From: Erodium maritimum
Lineage: Eukaryota; Streptophyta; Magnoliopsida; Geraniales; Geraniaceae
NCBI GenBank assembly: GCA_963921825.1
Contig: OY997596.1
Span: forward strand, 6,701,001-6,765,000
Direction: 5' to 3'
Length of the DNA: 64,000 nt
Shown: positions 20,795 to 32,262 of the stretch, one piece after another
How the letters are laid out: every line of letters starts with the position of its first letter
Position numbering within the stretch: the first letter of the stretch is position 1
The notes under the pieces: model-generated
Told to the model about the DNA's origin: nothing
What the model saw: the letters and a program-made list of their open reading frames with translations, nothing else
Database searches by the model: none
Made by a program: the position numbers and the translations under genes

Positions 20795-23367
20795 TTTTTT
20801 TTTTGTTGAGAAGAACATATAGATTATCATTAAAATATAAAGTAGGACGATGAGCACATAACTGTGCTCATCTTACAAAGCATAAACCAACTAGTGAACA
20901 TAAAGCAAAAACAGGAAAATAAACTTTGCTCTTGACATAGGGGCGGTTGAAGGGGATATCTGCGGTAGCATCCTGAGAAACCGATACAACATACTTCAAC
21001 CAAAAGGCACTGGGCGAGCCAACCAAGTGAAAGGGGAATAATGGTGGACTGGCATCTCCCCCGGTAAGTCAGCGTGCGTCGTCCTCTCTTGAGTGATAAT
21101 TGTAGGGCTCTTGAATGCGGGATTGCTGACTCCGAACTGGTAGGGGAGATAAGTGTCGGCTGGAGATGGAACCATCGTCATCCATCAGCCAGGAAGGGGC
21201 CACACCCGACCCACCCCTCCCTAGGCCTCCACGGACTGATTACTGGAGGCGGGGGTGCTTGTGGCCCCCCGCCGCCGCTACATGTGACCCTCCATCCGAC
21301 GCCGTCGAGCCCTCTGACTCTTCCGGCTCCTCCTCTCTTTCCAGTCTTTTCTTCCCAAACAGAGTCGGACCAACCTCCTTAGCCAGCCACTCCGAGGGAA
21401 TGTCCTCAGTCCCCGTCTCATAGGACATCTCTCTCCCACGGTCTGTCACCTTTCGGGGGAATGGCGTGCTTGGGTCCCATTTACCCCCCTTGCTCCCCCC
21501 TCCCAGATAGCTCCAATTCGTCTCCGGCGCCGCCTTCCCATGTTTCTCTTTCTCAAGGGCGGACCTCGGGTCTCCTGGGGCACATAGGGAATGGCCCATA
21601 ATTCCTCTAGCCACAGGGCATGACGGAAACAACTGTCCCGCACAACTACAACCAAAGTAGTGATCTGGAAAATGTTCATACGAGACCTGGAGGAGAGTTC
21701 GTACCTGCGATTCCGACAGCCGGAACCATATCTGTAGGGGGACGTGTATATCAGCTCGGATCCGGATCTTCATAAAGCCTCCCCAGCAGCACCCCGAGCT
21801 ATCCACATCAACCGTCTGGCATACCCCTAGGGCATTTCCCACTCGAAAACCCACCTCCTTGTTCCAAGCACCCACCGGAAGGTTAGAATCCATATCCCAC
21901 ACCGAGAAATGGTGAAAGTTGAGGCCACCCACCTGCATGTGGGCCCTAAGATCCGTGAACAGCACTAGAGATTCCCAAAACGCCCACGGTTCTCCAGCCA
22001 AAACTCTCGCCCTTTCCCGAACTGACCTAAAAAAGAACGCCACCAGCCCCCCTTCTAATGGCTTTGCTTCCACTTTCATCCCCCACAAGTCCTTCATTCT
22101 GGCCACCAATGACTTCCAGAAGAATCGCTTAGAAGTCAGCACCTTTGCAGCCATCGCAAACTGAAACTGTCCTCCAGCTTTGGCAATATCCCCTGTGGGA
22201 ACAACCACTTCCTTAATATAGAGCGACGAGAGTCTGGACCCGAGATTCCCCAGTCCGACCTCCACGCCCCGAAAACCCTCCAGAACCGGGTCCACAGGAT
22301 TGTCCGACCCGATCTGACCGTCCGGCCCCCAACCCGGCTCCACAAGGTCAGCCCGCGGATACGACCCGGCCAACCCGCCCAGACCCCCGAACCATCAAAC
22401 CCGACCCGGGTCTGCGGGCCCACCCGAGACCTGCCTCCACCCGCACCATATCGGGCCGCCCATTCTACGACATCACCCGGCCCATCCCTTGACCCGCGAT
22501 CCATCCGGCCCCGTCCGGCACGAGGGGCCCAGTCACCATGGCCCACATCGCCACGGCCCGCCCTACGAGCGTCCAGTAACAGCCCAGTATCCCGACCCGG
22601 TCCATCAGATTGCCGGCCCAGGCCCAGCTCAGGATCCCTAGGGTTCTCGTGCGCCAAACCCTTCCCCTTGCTTCTCCTCCACGCCAGCGTCGCCGGCGAC
22701 TCAACCGGCGTCCCGTCCGTATCCGAAGACACAATCACCGGCTCCGATCCCGTCGCCCCCACCCCAAGATTCTCCGTCTCCTCCTGCACGCGCACCATCG
22801 AGGGACCCGCCCTTTCCAGCGGCGTCCCCGACTCCCGTGCCACCCGCGGCCTCGGACCCCTCGCCGGCGTCCTCCAAAGCCTGTTCGCCGCCGTGTGGTG
22901 CCACCCCCCACCTACTAGGGGCTCCTCGCTGCCCCTCTGGGCCGAGAATCTCATCGGAGACAGGGTCTCCCCCCCCCCCCCCCTCGGCGTCAGGGACGCC
23001 GGGTCCGTGAGGGATTCCCCCTCTCCCGCCGCCCCTTCCACGTCTCCGCCAACCCCTCCTCCTCCGATACCTTCCCCTGCTCGAGCACCGCTCCACCATC
23101 CACGCACATGTCTTCCTCCACCACGTCGATCACTCCGTTACCACCCCCTACGCCCTCCTCCTCCGGCTCCACGAGCCGCACTGATGGGTCGCCGGAGATA
23201 CTGGACAATCTAGCCGCCGAATATGCCATGGTTTACCCAAGAGAACACTAAACCCTAACCCTAGCAAAGAGAGAGAGTTGTGTATAAATTCATATTTTGA
23301 TTCCTGATATTCTTATTATGTATCTATGCATGAAATATCGATCATATTTCTCCCAATGAGATGATTT
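20795..23367 (-). mobile_element. LINE lacking ORF2, inserted in the 5' LTR
   Basis: ACCTAG at 20789-20794 and 23368-23373 flank it, and the LTR sequence resumes exactly where it broke off. The minus-strand 3' end is the poly-T at 20795-20804. The body encodes an ORF1-like protein on the minus strand (21240-23229) but then runs straight into the 3' tail. The reverse-transcriptase ORF has been deleted. Confidence 0.8.
21240..23229 (-). pseudogene. LINE ORF1-like protein (DUF4283 plus zinc knuckle), frameshifted
   Basis: The minus-strand start at 23229 (MAYSAARLSSISGDPSVRLV) runs about 80 codons. It loses frame near the C14 homopolymer at 22970-22983 and continues in other frames to 22136. A long frame at 21240-22373 carries the recognisable part: FFWKSLVARMKDLWGMKVEA, then LAGEPWAFWESLVLF and NKEVGFRVGNALGVCQTVDV, the DUF4283 domain of plant retroelement ORF1/gag proteins. 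YEHFPDHYFGCSCAGQLFPS follows, a zinc knuckle with its Cys/His spacing spoiled. This protein would coat LINE RNA. At least two frameshifts make it non-functional as read, though the homopolymer break could be a sequencing error. Confidence 0.7.
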
Positions 23368-23588
23368 ACCTAGTTTATTAATTAAAGTTATATTAGGACT
23401 TGGGCTCCAAGTAATCTCATTGGCTATATATACCAAGAGAGAATAATGAAATAAACAGACTTGAGAATTAAAATAAATACTTTGGTCTCTACGAGGTCTT
23501 CGAGTTCTCTCTATGACAAGCTTGTATCTACGAGGTCTTCGGGTTCCCTTCTAACGAGCCCGTATTCGGTCCTATAACGCGATCCAGA

Positions 23589-24059
23589 ATGCAGAACCAT
23601 AACATATTGGTACCAGAGCCGAGAGTTATGGAAGCACCGAAGTCATTGGAGAAATTATTCGATGAATTGTTTCGAACATATGCTGCTGCCCACACTGAAA
23701 CGGAAGCCCTACTTCGTGCCTTGGCTGTCCGGATAGATTCCTTGTCCGGTAAGCCTCCAGCGCCCAATCAGGAGGACAATTCTACAGGTGACTTGGCTGT
23801 CCAGATCGATTCCCTGTTTGGTACGCCTTCCAACACGCCTCTGACGCCCTGTCACGAGGACAGTTCTGCAGCTGATCATATATCAACTAACCCAATTGAT
23901 ATTCCTTATGATTCTGTAGTGGAACATAATGGTATATTCATGGACATGAGCTCCTTTCAAATTGGCCCCCAGAAGCATGTTTTTGGAAATTTATCTGTTG
24001 TTGAAATTGAGAATCTAACTCTTAACGCTAAGGAAACTGTTGGACAGGCCAAGACTTAG
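23589..24059 (+). other. Short ORF inside the non-autonomous LTR element
   Basis: The ORF begins just at the LTR/PBS boundary. The plausible start is 23631 (MEAPKSLEKLFDELFRTYAA). It has an imperfect internal repeat (LAVRIDSLSGKP / LAVQIDSLFGTP) and ends in an acidic, helix-poor region. There is no zinc knuckle or protease motif. It occupies the gag position but I cannot assign it. It may be non-coding packaging sequence. Confidence 0.35.
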
Positions 24060-24328
24060 ACTACAACAAAAATCAATGTTGACGAATCCCGTAGTGCTGA
24101 TGAAGCATACGATCCGGGCCACAAGTGTATAAAAAATTTATGGTTGGAATTGATCGAGGATGGAGTTGCCTGCAAGTACATGGATCCACCTTATGCGCTT
24201 GAGGACAAGCGCCATGTGCAGGGGGAATGATGTTACGGGCCGTATAGACCGGTACAAGGTGGGATAACCCAACCACTACACTTGGCCGACTAGGGTTTTT
24301 AGGCGTTAGGTTGTTTCCTTTTAATTAA

Positions 24329-24637
24329 GGGTAAACTACAAATACCTACCCCGAACTTGTAGCGTTTAACTGATACATACCCTAAAGTTTTTTTTAACTG
24401 ATACATACTCAGATGTTTAGTTTTTTTAACATATAGCCCAAACAGACAGGTAAAATGACGAAAATGCCCTGAAGTGATTTTACATGTCTGTTTCAGGGCA
24501 TTTTCGTCATTTTACCTTTCTGCTTGGGCTATCTGTTAAAAAACTAAACATCTGAGTATGTATCAGTTAAAAAAAAAACTTTAGGGTATGTATCAGTTAA
24601 ACGCTACAAGTTTCGGGTAGGTATTTGTAGTTTACCC
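24329..24637. mobile_element. Fold-back MITE, 309 bp, in the 3' LTR
   Basis: It begins GGGTAAACTACAAATACC and ends with the complement, and the arms pair over nearly the whole element. The 9-bp duplication TTTAATTAA (24320-24328 and 24638-24646) matches the uninterrupted sequence in the 5' LTR. A 9-bp TSD suggests a Mutator-type MITE. Confidence 0.88.
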
Positions 24638-25379
24638 TTTAATTAATGTCTTAGTTTACAAATTGTATTAGGATTTGGAAAGTTGAGATTTAAGTATCCA
24701 GTTTATTAATTAAAGTTGTATTAGGACTTGGGCTCCAAGTAATCTCTTGGGCTATTTATACGAAGAGAGAGTAATGAAATAAACAGACTTGAGAATTAAA
24801 ATAAATACTTTGGTCTCTACGAGGTCTTCGAGTTCTCTCTATAATGAGCTCGTATCTACGAGGTCTTCGGGTTCCCTTCTAACGAGCCCTTATTCGGTCC
24901 TATAACGCGATCCAGAATGCAAGATCATAACAAATTCGCGCGCCTCTACCCTATAAAGGATAGATCAGCCTCAATCGCGACCCCTGAACAAGTACTCACC
25001 GGATCCAACCTTGATAAAAGCCCCAAGATGACCCCCTGAACAAGCACTCACCAGACTTAACGGGAAGACAACATGCACCAAAAAGGGATAGGGGGACAGG
25101 ATGTTGAACTCCACAAACATAGCACAACACCTCAAAAGCTCCTAGTCAGCGCAGTAGTTGGAGACTCGATCACTCGAAGATACTAAACTTTTGACCAGCC
25201 ACCTTAAGACTGGAAAAAGACTCATGTTGAACCATAGCAAGAAGGATGCTCGGGTCGATACCAGTCCACTCCGACCTTAACCTCATATGCCCCACCAAAG
25301 ATGTCCAAGACTCAAGAAAAAGAGTAAACGACATCAATAAAGTACTCACAACGCCTCAAGACCATGTACCAGACCCTCT

Positions 25380-25560
25380 AGGTTCGCGAGCAGTAAACAA
25401 ACATATGCCCGATATCTTCACCGCCTGACCTACATAACACGCACCTCCATCGGGCTAGCGGAAACGACACACCCCTATCCACCAAAAAGCAAATAGTGGG
25501 AACCCTATCATGAGCAAATAACCAAGCAAACGTCTAGATCTTGGGTAGAACTAGGGCAGA
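25380..25560 (-). pseudogene. LINE ORF2 zf-RVT domain remnant
   Basis: The minus-strand reading gives FAWLFAHDRVPTICFLVDRG, then a Cys-containing RWRCVLCRSGGEDIGHMFVYC-type block split by stops. This is the zinc-binding reverse-transcriptase-associated domain of L1-type LINEs, decayed. Confidence 0.7.
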
Positions 25561-26290
25561 TCAAATCATAAATGACCAACGCGCGACGCCGAAATCCACC
25601 CAACCAAGTAAAACCTTGAAAGCTCTAGTTATAGAGAACCATATTGGATCCCAATAACATGCCAAAGAATTTGGGCGATCACTCATCAAACGAATCCCAA
25701 CCAGGCAGACCTTAATCACCTCTAACGCCACCTCATCCCGAACCGCAACAAACAAAACAAAAACATTATATTTGAAGTCAATGTAACTCTCTATTGCTTG
25801 TTCAGCAACAACTACTAACCCGAATTCAATGAAACCAAAACAACACCCTTTTCGATTTGGCCGTGTGATGACAGAGGCGGAGTTGATCTCCCCTAACGGG
25901 TTCCGTACCTTCTCTACTATCGTACCGTATGACAGGTTATAGAAGAACACTTTTGTTACCTTTTACAAGCTCAATATTAGCCTGAGTTTGGGTTGAAACT
26001 GCTTCATTGCCTCTCACCATTGCAATAAGCAACTATCCACAATCATCCAACTCACTTGTGCACACGAATTTCTTCCCTGATCCCGTATTAACAGATCGTA
26101 TAACAATGGCATTAGGGCCTTGGTTCCCTTTGGTTGGGCTCTACTGCTCACGCCGTCTTCGCTTCTATCGAAGCAGAGAACCTTCACCAGACTTGGACGT
26201 TTTACCAACCGGACATTCTAAACCAGCGGCACCAAACTAACCCAACTACACCAATAAAACACACCCTTTCAGCTTAAAACATTGCAAGCT

Positions 26291-27422
26291 TTGGATAGCT
26301 TCGTATTAGCATTAATATTTTAATGAATACCCGAACTGAATTGATAAAATACCCTCAGATCACCATAATTAAGAGGTTATGTCAACTTTGTTGAACAGAT
26401 TTCCGGGTCGAATCAATACATAATTTAAACTGAATCAAATTTTAGTTAGTCTTAGTTTTACAAGATTTTCAGTCGAGCATGGTGTAAAATGTAATTATTA
26501 TTAGACCTTCATCAATAAGCTAGAACTTTAGTTGAGTTGGAAATTTGCCTATAATAGGCCACCTCTTACCTCTTTTTTCATTGAGCTCATCTCCTCTTCT
26601 GTATAATCCACATCCAAACTCGTAAAACAAGGTTGTCTATAAAGTCATGTGTTAGAGTTTAATTATAGTTAGACTTTCAACTATCAACTTGACCTTTTAG
26701 TTGAGTTGGTCCTCTAATACACAAAATGTGAGAAAATAAGAATGACTCATTCTAATCGTTGAGGTGTATGTTGATGATCTCATCACAAGTTAGGAGCTCT
26801 TATTTTAAGGTGAAGTAGAGAACTAATTTGACATAACCTACGATAAGGGTGGGTAGGGTCCGGTGTCGAAGGGCCTACGATAGGGGTGGGGGGATCGTCG
26901 TTAACAGTTATTCCCTAATAAGTCCCCGAGGCTCATTTCCATTACCGTTTTGTTGGCGATCCATTGGATGATAGGGTCCTCATCCTACTCTGTGTCGATC
27001 TGCCGCATTGTGGTTGGACTTGGGGATCTGGTCAGATTGGCGGTCTCTAGGGTGAAGGAACGATATTTCATGTGGTAGGCGTCGGCTATCACCAACGAGG
27101 GGAACAGATTTTTCCCGTGGGTGATCGACGGGCCCCATAGGATTGGTCGGACCATGGACGAGCGACGGACCAACAGGCGAGATACAGTGACAGGTGTCGA
27201 CGAACGTGGTGAGCGGGCATCCATGGAGAACGGCGGAGGGAAGGACGGTTGTGGCGACAAGAGAGGGGGGGAAGATTTTGAGGTGAAGAGAGAAACTCTA
27301 GATTCCGAAAATAAAATTAGTTGATCTTTAGATAATATTATTTGATGTACAGCTAATTTGTTTAATACTGAATCCAATATCATTATTTGATCGTTACATA
27401 ATTTTTTTGGATAACGAATCCT
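26291..27422. other. Intergenic region, partly GC-rich, unrecognised
   Basis: 26300-26850 is AT-rich with a repeated AGTTGAGTTGG motif. 26870-27330 is GC-rich and open on both strands, but no domain is readable and no splice structure fits. It may be a degraded retroelement 5' region. Confidence 0.4.
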
Positions 27423-27676
27423 AGTTGTCTCAGAAAGGTCATTCACAGGTACTAACTACGCTCCACCTTTTGTCACGAATCCTAACTGAAAGGTGGTACA
27501 CGTTTACAAAAAACAACAACCACGTGTAAAATAATTATGAAAAAAGTGGTGTTCTTTGTAACAAAATACCACCTTTATATTTATTTTTTTGTAACAAAAT
27601 ACCACTTTTGTGTTAGGATTTGTGACGAAAGATAGAGCGTAATAAGAACCTGGTTATGATCTTTCTGAGATGATTA
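27423..27676. mobile_element. MITE with about 70-bp TIRs, downstream of EXO5
   Basis: The left arm (TCTCAGAAAGGTCAT ... TACGCTC ... GTCACGAATCCTAAC) is matched in inverse by the right arm ending at 27676, with roughly 80 percent identity. There is no coding capacity. The TSD is not clear. Confidence 0.7.
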
Positions 27677-27875
27677 TGCTTTGGTGTTTTCTCTAATTTT
27701 ATTGATGCAATATCATCCAAATTTAATAGCCCATTCAATTCCCATATAATTTGTTAAACGTATTTTATGCACATGGACATGCTACACACTAGAGGTTTGA
27801 TCCAATGAAGCCAGTAAAAGAAAACAAATGTGTCCTCTAAGTAAAGAAGCTAATCCATCTTGAAAGCCACCATTG

Positions 27876-30383
27876 TTACCCTCCACTTCCGGCGGGTGTT
27901 GTATCTCCGGGACAGGAAGAAGCAAATTCACAGTACCTACATTTCCACGGTTCTACAGCATAATTGGCTTCTCTCTCTCCATTCCAGAACTCGAGAGAAC
28001 TCTGAATTTGAATCTTGACCCAGTCCGGCTCGTATGTGAACTGATCTTCCCCAATCACCGAGTTATCCCTCTGAAACTCATATCTGCACAAACAGATAAA
28101 ATATCCTCTGCTCAAATACAATGCTCTTTTTTAACCAGCAAGAAAGCGGAACAATCCTACTCTAGCATGGGTCTAATTCCTAACCTAACGCTTACCCACA
28201 CCTGCTCTCAAGCAGATGTACCCATCGCTGGGGTTCTAACCTCTGACCTCATGGAAGTGAGAGAACTCTTTGACCACCAGGCCAACCCAAGTGGGTGCAA
28301 AAATACAATGCTAAAGAGTGTTCAAGGTTTTGTTACATACAGATAATAATCACATTATATGTAATGCCCTCACCTCAACAAAAGCTGATTGTGAGCACGA
28401 GGGAGGATGCTAAATGTATTTCTGTAGTATCTCACAACATCATCAAGAGTCTGCGCATCACGAGAAGATGGAATCAGAGGATCAAACCTCGCTGAAATCA
28501 TTCATAATTCAAAAACATGCAACGAACTACTATTCAATATTTAGTTGCCCTTGGCAATTGCAATTAGACAAGTATGACTCGTGAAATTGGCTAGTAGGTG
28601 GCATTAGGCTGAATTGCTGCTGATCACAAGCAAAAGAATAAAAAGAGGCTTTCTTTGCTTAAATATAGTAATGAGGTAATCATTACATTATAGGTTTGTC
28701 CATATCAAATATTAGCAAAGAATATAAGGAAAGAAAAGGCTTAACCTTCGCTGGGAAACCCGAATTAGCAGTACTCCCTCTGATCTCTTCAGATAAGATA
28801 TGATCAGGGTTCAAGCAGAAGAAGTCAAAGAACTCGTTAACGGGAAATTTATCAGCAACTAAATTGTCCCATAAATACTTGTAGCACATTAATTGAAGCC
28901 TGCATGGGAATAAAACGTAGTCCTACTTAACTTGGTCTGAACCATGAAGAGAGAAAAGCAATTAGAATAACCATACCTTCCATTCCTCTGTTGCGGTACA
29001 CCTGGAAGTGAATCTCGAACTCGAGTTTTTGTGTCCACTAATATTGGATTTCTATATGTTCCTGTGGTCGGCATTCTGATCTCATCAATTATTCCAACCA
29101 TCCATACACCTTCGACAAAGCCTATTCTGATTATTGAAGCACAGGTAGGTAAGAATTTGGACATATTGATGCAAGGAGAAGCCAAAGATGAAATTTGGAC
29201 AAAACCAACAAGAATCAAACTCACAGCTGCAGTTCACGAGTCAAGCCATCAAACAACAACTGATTTGCTCCGGTAATGAAGTTAATGAACTTCAGAGCCC
29301 ATGCATCTTCATATGATTCAACCTCGACTCTTACTTTTTCAATAACCTGCGCAGAAATATGATGAGTTCCAAGTCCCAAATGCTCATTCGGGCACAATCG
29401 TTAGGTCAAAGAAGGAACCTTCAAGGCACCAATATAAAATTGCTAACTCAAACCACAAACATGCTCTCTTTAGCTGTTCTTCAAAGAGATTTCTTTCTAT
29501 TTCAACTTGAAATCTTTGAATTCGACATGAAACCACTTATAAGAAAAATGAGAGCTCATCCAATATGTACACTAATTTAACAAAACAGGCTAATCCATAG
29601 ATATTAGTAATTTTGTAACAATGTGAGCAATAAAAGCTTACCTCTTCTTCAAGTTTTGTATGGCGGGCACTACCCTTTTGCATAGCTTCAGTGGGTTTTC
29701 GCTTGCCAAAGAAGAGCACATACTCCATTTGTTTTTCACACCATTCCTACAGTGAAGACACAAATATAGACCAATTTGTTCTCATTCCCATAATTTGATA
29801 TGTTCAAATTCAATCTCTTGCGCACAACAAGAACATCAAATCAGACGCACAAACAAAACCCAAAATCCATAAATTTTATACAGCAAGGATTCCAATTTAA
29901 GACAACATATTCAAATTCATAAGAAGATGCTTCACAATTCCAGAGGAAGAAACCCTAAATAAATCGTACCGTGGCCGTTATATCTGTGACAGACAATCCC
30001 CTTCTATTCCGGAATCGACGAAACAACGAGCTCTCCAATCTGTTCCTCTTCTGGGTCAAACTACCCAAATCTTCGATATCGGATTGGGCGGAACCCGAAC
30101 TCGACACCCTCTTCTTCGACAGACCAGTAATGGACTCAATCGACCTGACGTCTCTCTGAATCTGATCAGAACAACAAGGCGAAGAAATGGAATGGGTAGC
30201 GGAGGAGGAAGACGACGGAGAAGGCACTGACTGGAGCGAGGAACGAGCAGCTGTAAAGGCAGCTTCGATCAGAGCCATCTCTTCTTCGCTCACGATCTCG
30301 ATTGGGATCTCCGGCGCGAAACTAACCGTTTTGCCCTGGTTACGGTCATGATCTGTGCCGCTGTCAAGGAGTGACTCGAACAT
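27876..30383 (-). CDS. EXO5: Exonuclease V homologue (EXO5/DEM1 family)
   Basis: This is a single-strand DNA exonuclease with an iron-sulfur cluster, expected to act in organelle or nuclear genome maintenance. Exons on the minus strand are 29970-30383, 29642-29746, 29225-29346, 28977-29126, 28746-28899, 28374-28450 and 27876-28083, all GT-AG with matching phases, giving 409 aa. The four cluster cysteines are C141 (in EWCEKQMEY) and C389, C392, C398 ([13 protein letters not shown]). The PD-(D/E)XK nuclease core is complete: D228 (GIIDEIRMP), D245 and K247 (ILVDTKTR), then the QhxxY motif Q266-Y270 (QLMCY). The N-terminal 130 residues are Ser-rich and low in conservation, possibly with targeting information. 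The sixth intron holds a SINE. All key residues are present, so it looks functional. Confidence 0.95.
28126..28300 (-). mobile_element. tRNA-derived SINE in EXO5 intron 6
   Basis: AAATACAATGCT flanks it at 28114-28125 and 28301-28312. On the minus strand the head reads GGGTTGGCCTGGTGGTCAAA (box A-like), then GGTTAGAACCCC (box B-like, 28230-28241), then a body ending in a T/A-rich tail. The layout resembles the Au-type plant SINE. It lies in the same direction as the gene, between exons 6 and 7. Confidence 0.75.
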
Positions 30384-30590
30384 TGCCGGTCAGCAATCGG
30401 AATATGAGAAAAGCTACGGAGAGAAATTACCGTTGAGGTTTGAGACCGCCGAGTCTAATAGCGGGTATTTATTTTGTTCAAAATTCAAAATTATATATAT
30501 GGTGTAGGAAATGGATAATTATAAAAGAAAAAATGTCTTAAGAGGGTTTTTTTTGTAACATGTGAATGTGATTAGCTTTTGAGAAATTAT
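30384..30590 (-). promoter_or_regulatory. EXO5 upstream region
   Basis: This is the 5' flank of EXO5. An AATAAATACCCGC-type AT-rich stretch at 30460-30475 could serve as a TATA-like element. No site II pair is seen. Confidence 0.35.
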
Positions 30591-31890
30591 TTTTCCCCAA
30601 AGTCAATATCGGCCTATAGGGCTTGCCATTTCTCTTTCTTCCCTTTCATTTCCGAGAGTCTGGTTGCATGCATCACCATGACAACGCCATCACTTCTCTT
30701 ATTGACCCAATTTCTTACCCGATGCAACCTTGATTTGCCCGGACCAGGTGTAATGGGGATCGTGGGTTCGCCAATCGGACTCCGGTCTCCTCCCACGATG
30801 AGTCAACCGTCACCTTCACACCTACGGACCTATCACGGCAGCATGAGATCTCCTACCCCCCACTCCGATGATCACCGCCCATGCACTGAGTATGTGTGTC
30901 GATATTGCCACCAGGAAGGAGCATGGTCAGTCCTCCAGTGGCTACCCACTGATACCCCATGCAGGACGCTCATCACAACTGTGCTCACAAACATCGTCCC
31001 CATCACCCTCGTTTGGGTGACCTGTTCTCACACCGACTCCGGGGATCAAATCCAATAGGCCTTCTCCCGTCCCACTCCCTAAGAGCTGTGTCTGAACTCT
31101 TGTCTCGCCCTTGGGGATCCGTCCCTACTGCATCCCTCGTGTACGCACGATAGATCCTCCCACCAGGATCACACCAGTGGCGTCCGATCCATACCCAAGA
31201 ACTAGTGGTGAAAGAGGAGGTTGACCCGGGACGGGTAGTAGAGGTTCGAGGAGAGCCCCTTGCTATACGCCCAAGACTACGATCCGCACTCGGGACCCGA
31301 AAGACCGTCAAGGACGATCAACACCGGTACTTGGTTAAGGCGGGACGTCATGGCTATGAGGGACACAATCTGAACCTGGTATCAACATGCGGGCCCCTTC
31401 TTTTGCTCGAACAGGGTAATGATCACCACATGCAATGGGGAGAAGGAGACTAGAACGCGCCCCTTCGGAAAGAGGGTGGCCCTAATGGGGTAGAAGTAAG
31501 GCATGCAAAGCAGCCTCGCTGGTCGCAATGAAGATATTAGGGTATCACGGGGTGTCCTAGAGGAGCCACACCCCGGTCTCTAGGTATCGGACACTATCTG
31601 ATCTCAGCCTCCTCCTTTCACCGGATAACTTTTCGACAACATATCAAGGCACAACAACTCTACCAGAGTCGAGACGGGGAAAGTCATCTAGACCTCTCGC
31701 ACCAACCACTGAAAGAATAAGGAACCACCCCTCCCTGTCACTTGGAATAGCCGGGTTTTTGTTATAGAATCAGCATTTTGTATGTCACACGAAATCACGT
31801 CTTGTCTTTTTCATTTATTTCCACTTATTGTATGCTCACTCTTGATTTCTCAAAAGTACAATAATAAAGTCTTACAATTTTGCTCAAAAA
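30590..31890 (+). mobile_element. Unclassified GC-rich insertion ending in a poly-A-like tail
   Basis: A GC-rich block of about 1.15 kb sits abruptly in AT-rich DNA. It ends with a T-rich tail, an AATAAA at 31861-31868 and CTCAAAAAAATA at 31883-31894, as a retroposed or LINE-like sequence on the + strand would. The plus frame 30579-31058 and minus frame 31003-31311 are open, but no domain is recognised. No TSD was found. The 5' limit is a guess from composition. Confidence 0.35.
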
Positions 31891-31894
31891 AATA

Positions 31895-32255
31895 TTAGCT
31901 TTCGGGATATCTATAGATATGTACGTTAAATTATACATGTTTTTACAATATAATGTTAATGTTTAAAAATATCATATACGTACACTAACTTTGATATTTA
32001 GTAACGATGTTCATTTTCACATCAACTAAAGTCAGGTTTTACAAAAAAAATAATAAATATACCTTCAATTATTATTCAAATTTACACCCTTCTACTCTTC
32101 TCCACCTTCATTTCAAATTTTAACTTCATTCACAAATAAATTAGTAAACGATTAAAAATTATAAAAGTTCGTTTAAAAAAAAATTTATAAAAGTTCGTAA
32201 AAATCACTTTTTTACGTAATATTTGAATTTTAAAAATTAAATTATTTTTTAAAAT
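31895..32255. other. AT-rich spacer, no feature
   Basis: Strongly AT-rich with short runs of A and T. No gene or repeat structure is recognised. Confidence 0.6.
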
Positions 32256-32262
32256 GAAAACT

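Larger units (their letters stand above)
20641..24932 (+). mobile_element. Non-autonomous LTR retrotransposon (TRIM/LARD-like) with nested insertions
   Basis: The 5' LTR is 20641-23604 (about 0.39 kb of its own sequence plus a 2.57-kb LINE). The 3' LTR is 24231-24932 (includes a 309-bp MITE). Both LTRs begin TGTTACGGG and end CATAACA. A tRNA-Met-type primer site TGGTACCAGAGCC lies at 23608-23620. A purine tract AGGGGGAATGA precedes the 3' LTR. Flanks AATTA and AATTC suggest a 5-bp TSD with one mutation. The 0.63-kb interior has only a short ORF with no gag-pol domain, so the element needs helper proteins. Confidence 0.85.
20366..26290 (-). mobile_element. Truncated LINE (L1-type), interrupted by an LTR element
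   Basis: The minus-strand 3' end is the poly-T at 20366-20376 followed by ATCAGCGGAAAAA. 20401-20640 and 24938-25560 align in order with the related LINE at 32270-32960 (shared AGTCAGCGCAG, GTCCAAGACTCAAGAAAAAGAG). They were therefore one element before the LTR retrotransposon at 20641-24932 inserted. Around 25380-25540 the minus strand encodes FAWLFAHDRVPTICFL, then RWRCVLC and EDIGHMFVYC, the zf-RVT zinc-binding domain at the C-terminal end of plant LINE ORF2. The 5' limit near 26290 is not sharply defined. Confidence 0.7.

Noticed and set aside
22610-23213. Arg/Pro-rich + frames opposite the LINE ORF
   Set aside because: Antisense shadows of a GC-rich ORF1 region; the minus strand carries the recognisable domain.
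27873-28346. 157-codon + ORF over EXO5 exon 7 and intron 6
   Set aside because: Antisense of a real exon and a SINE; the minus-strand exons carry conserved catalytic and Cys motifs.
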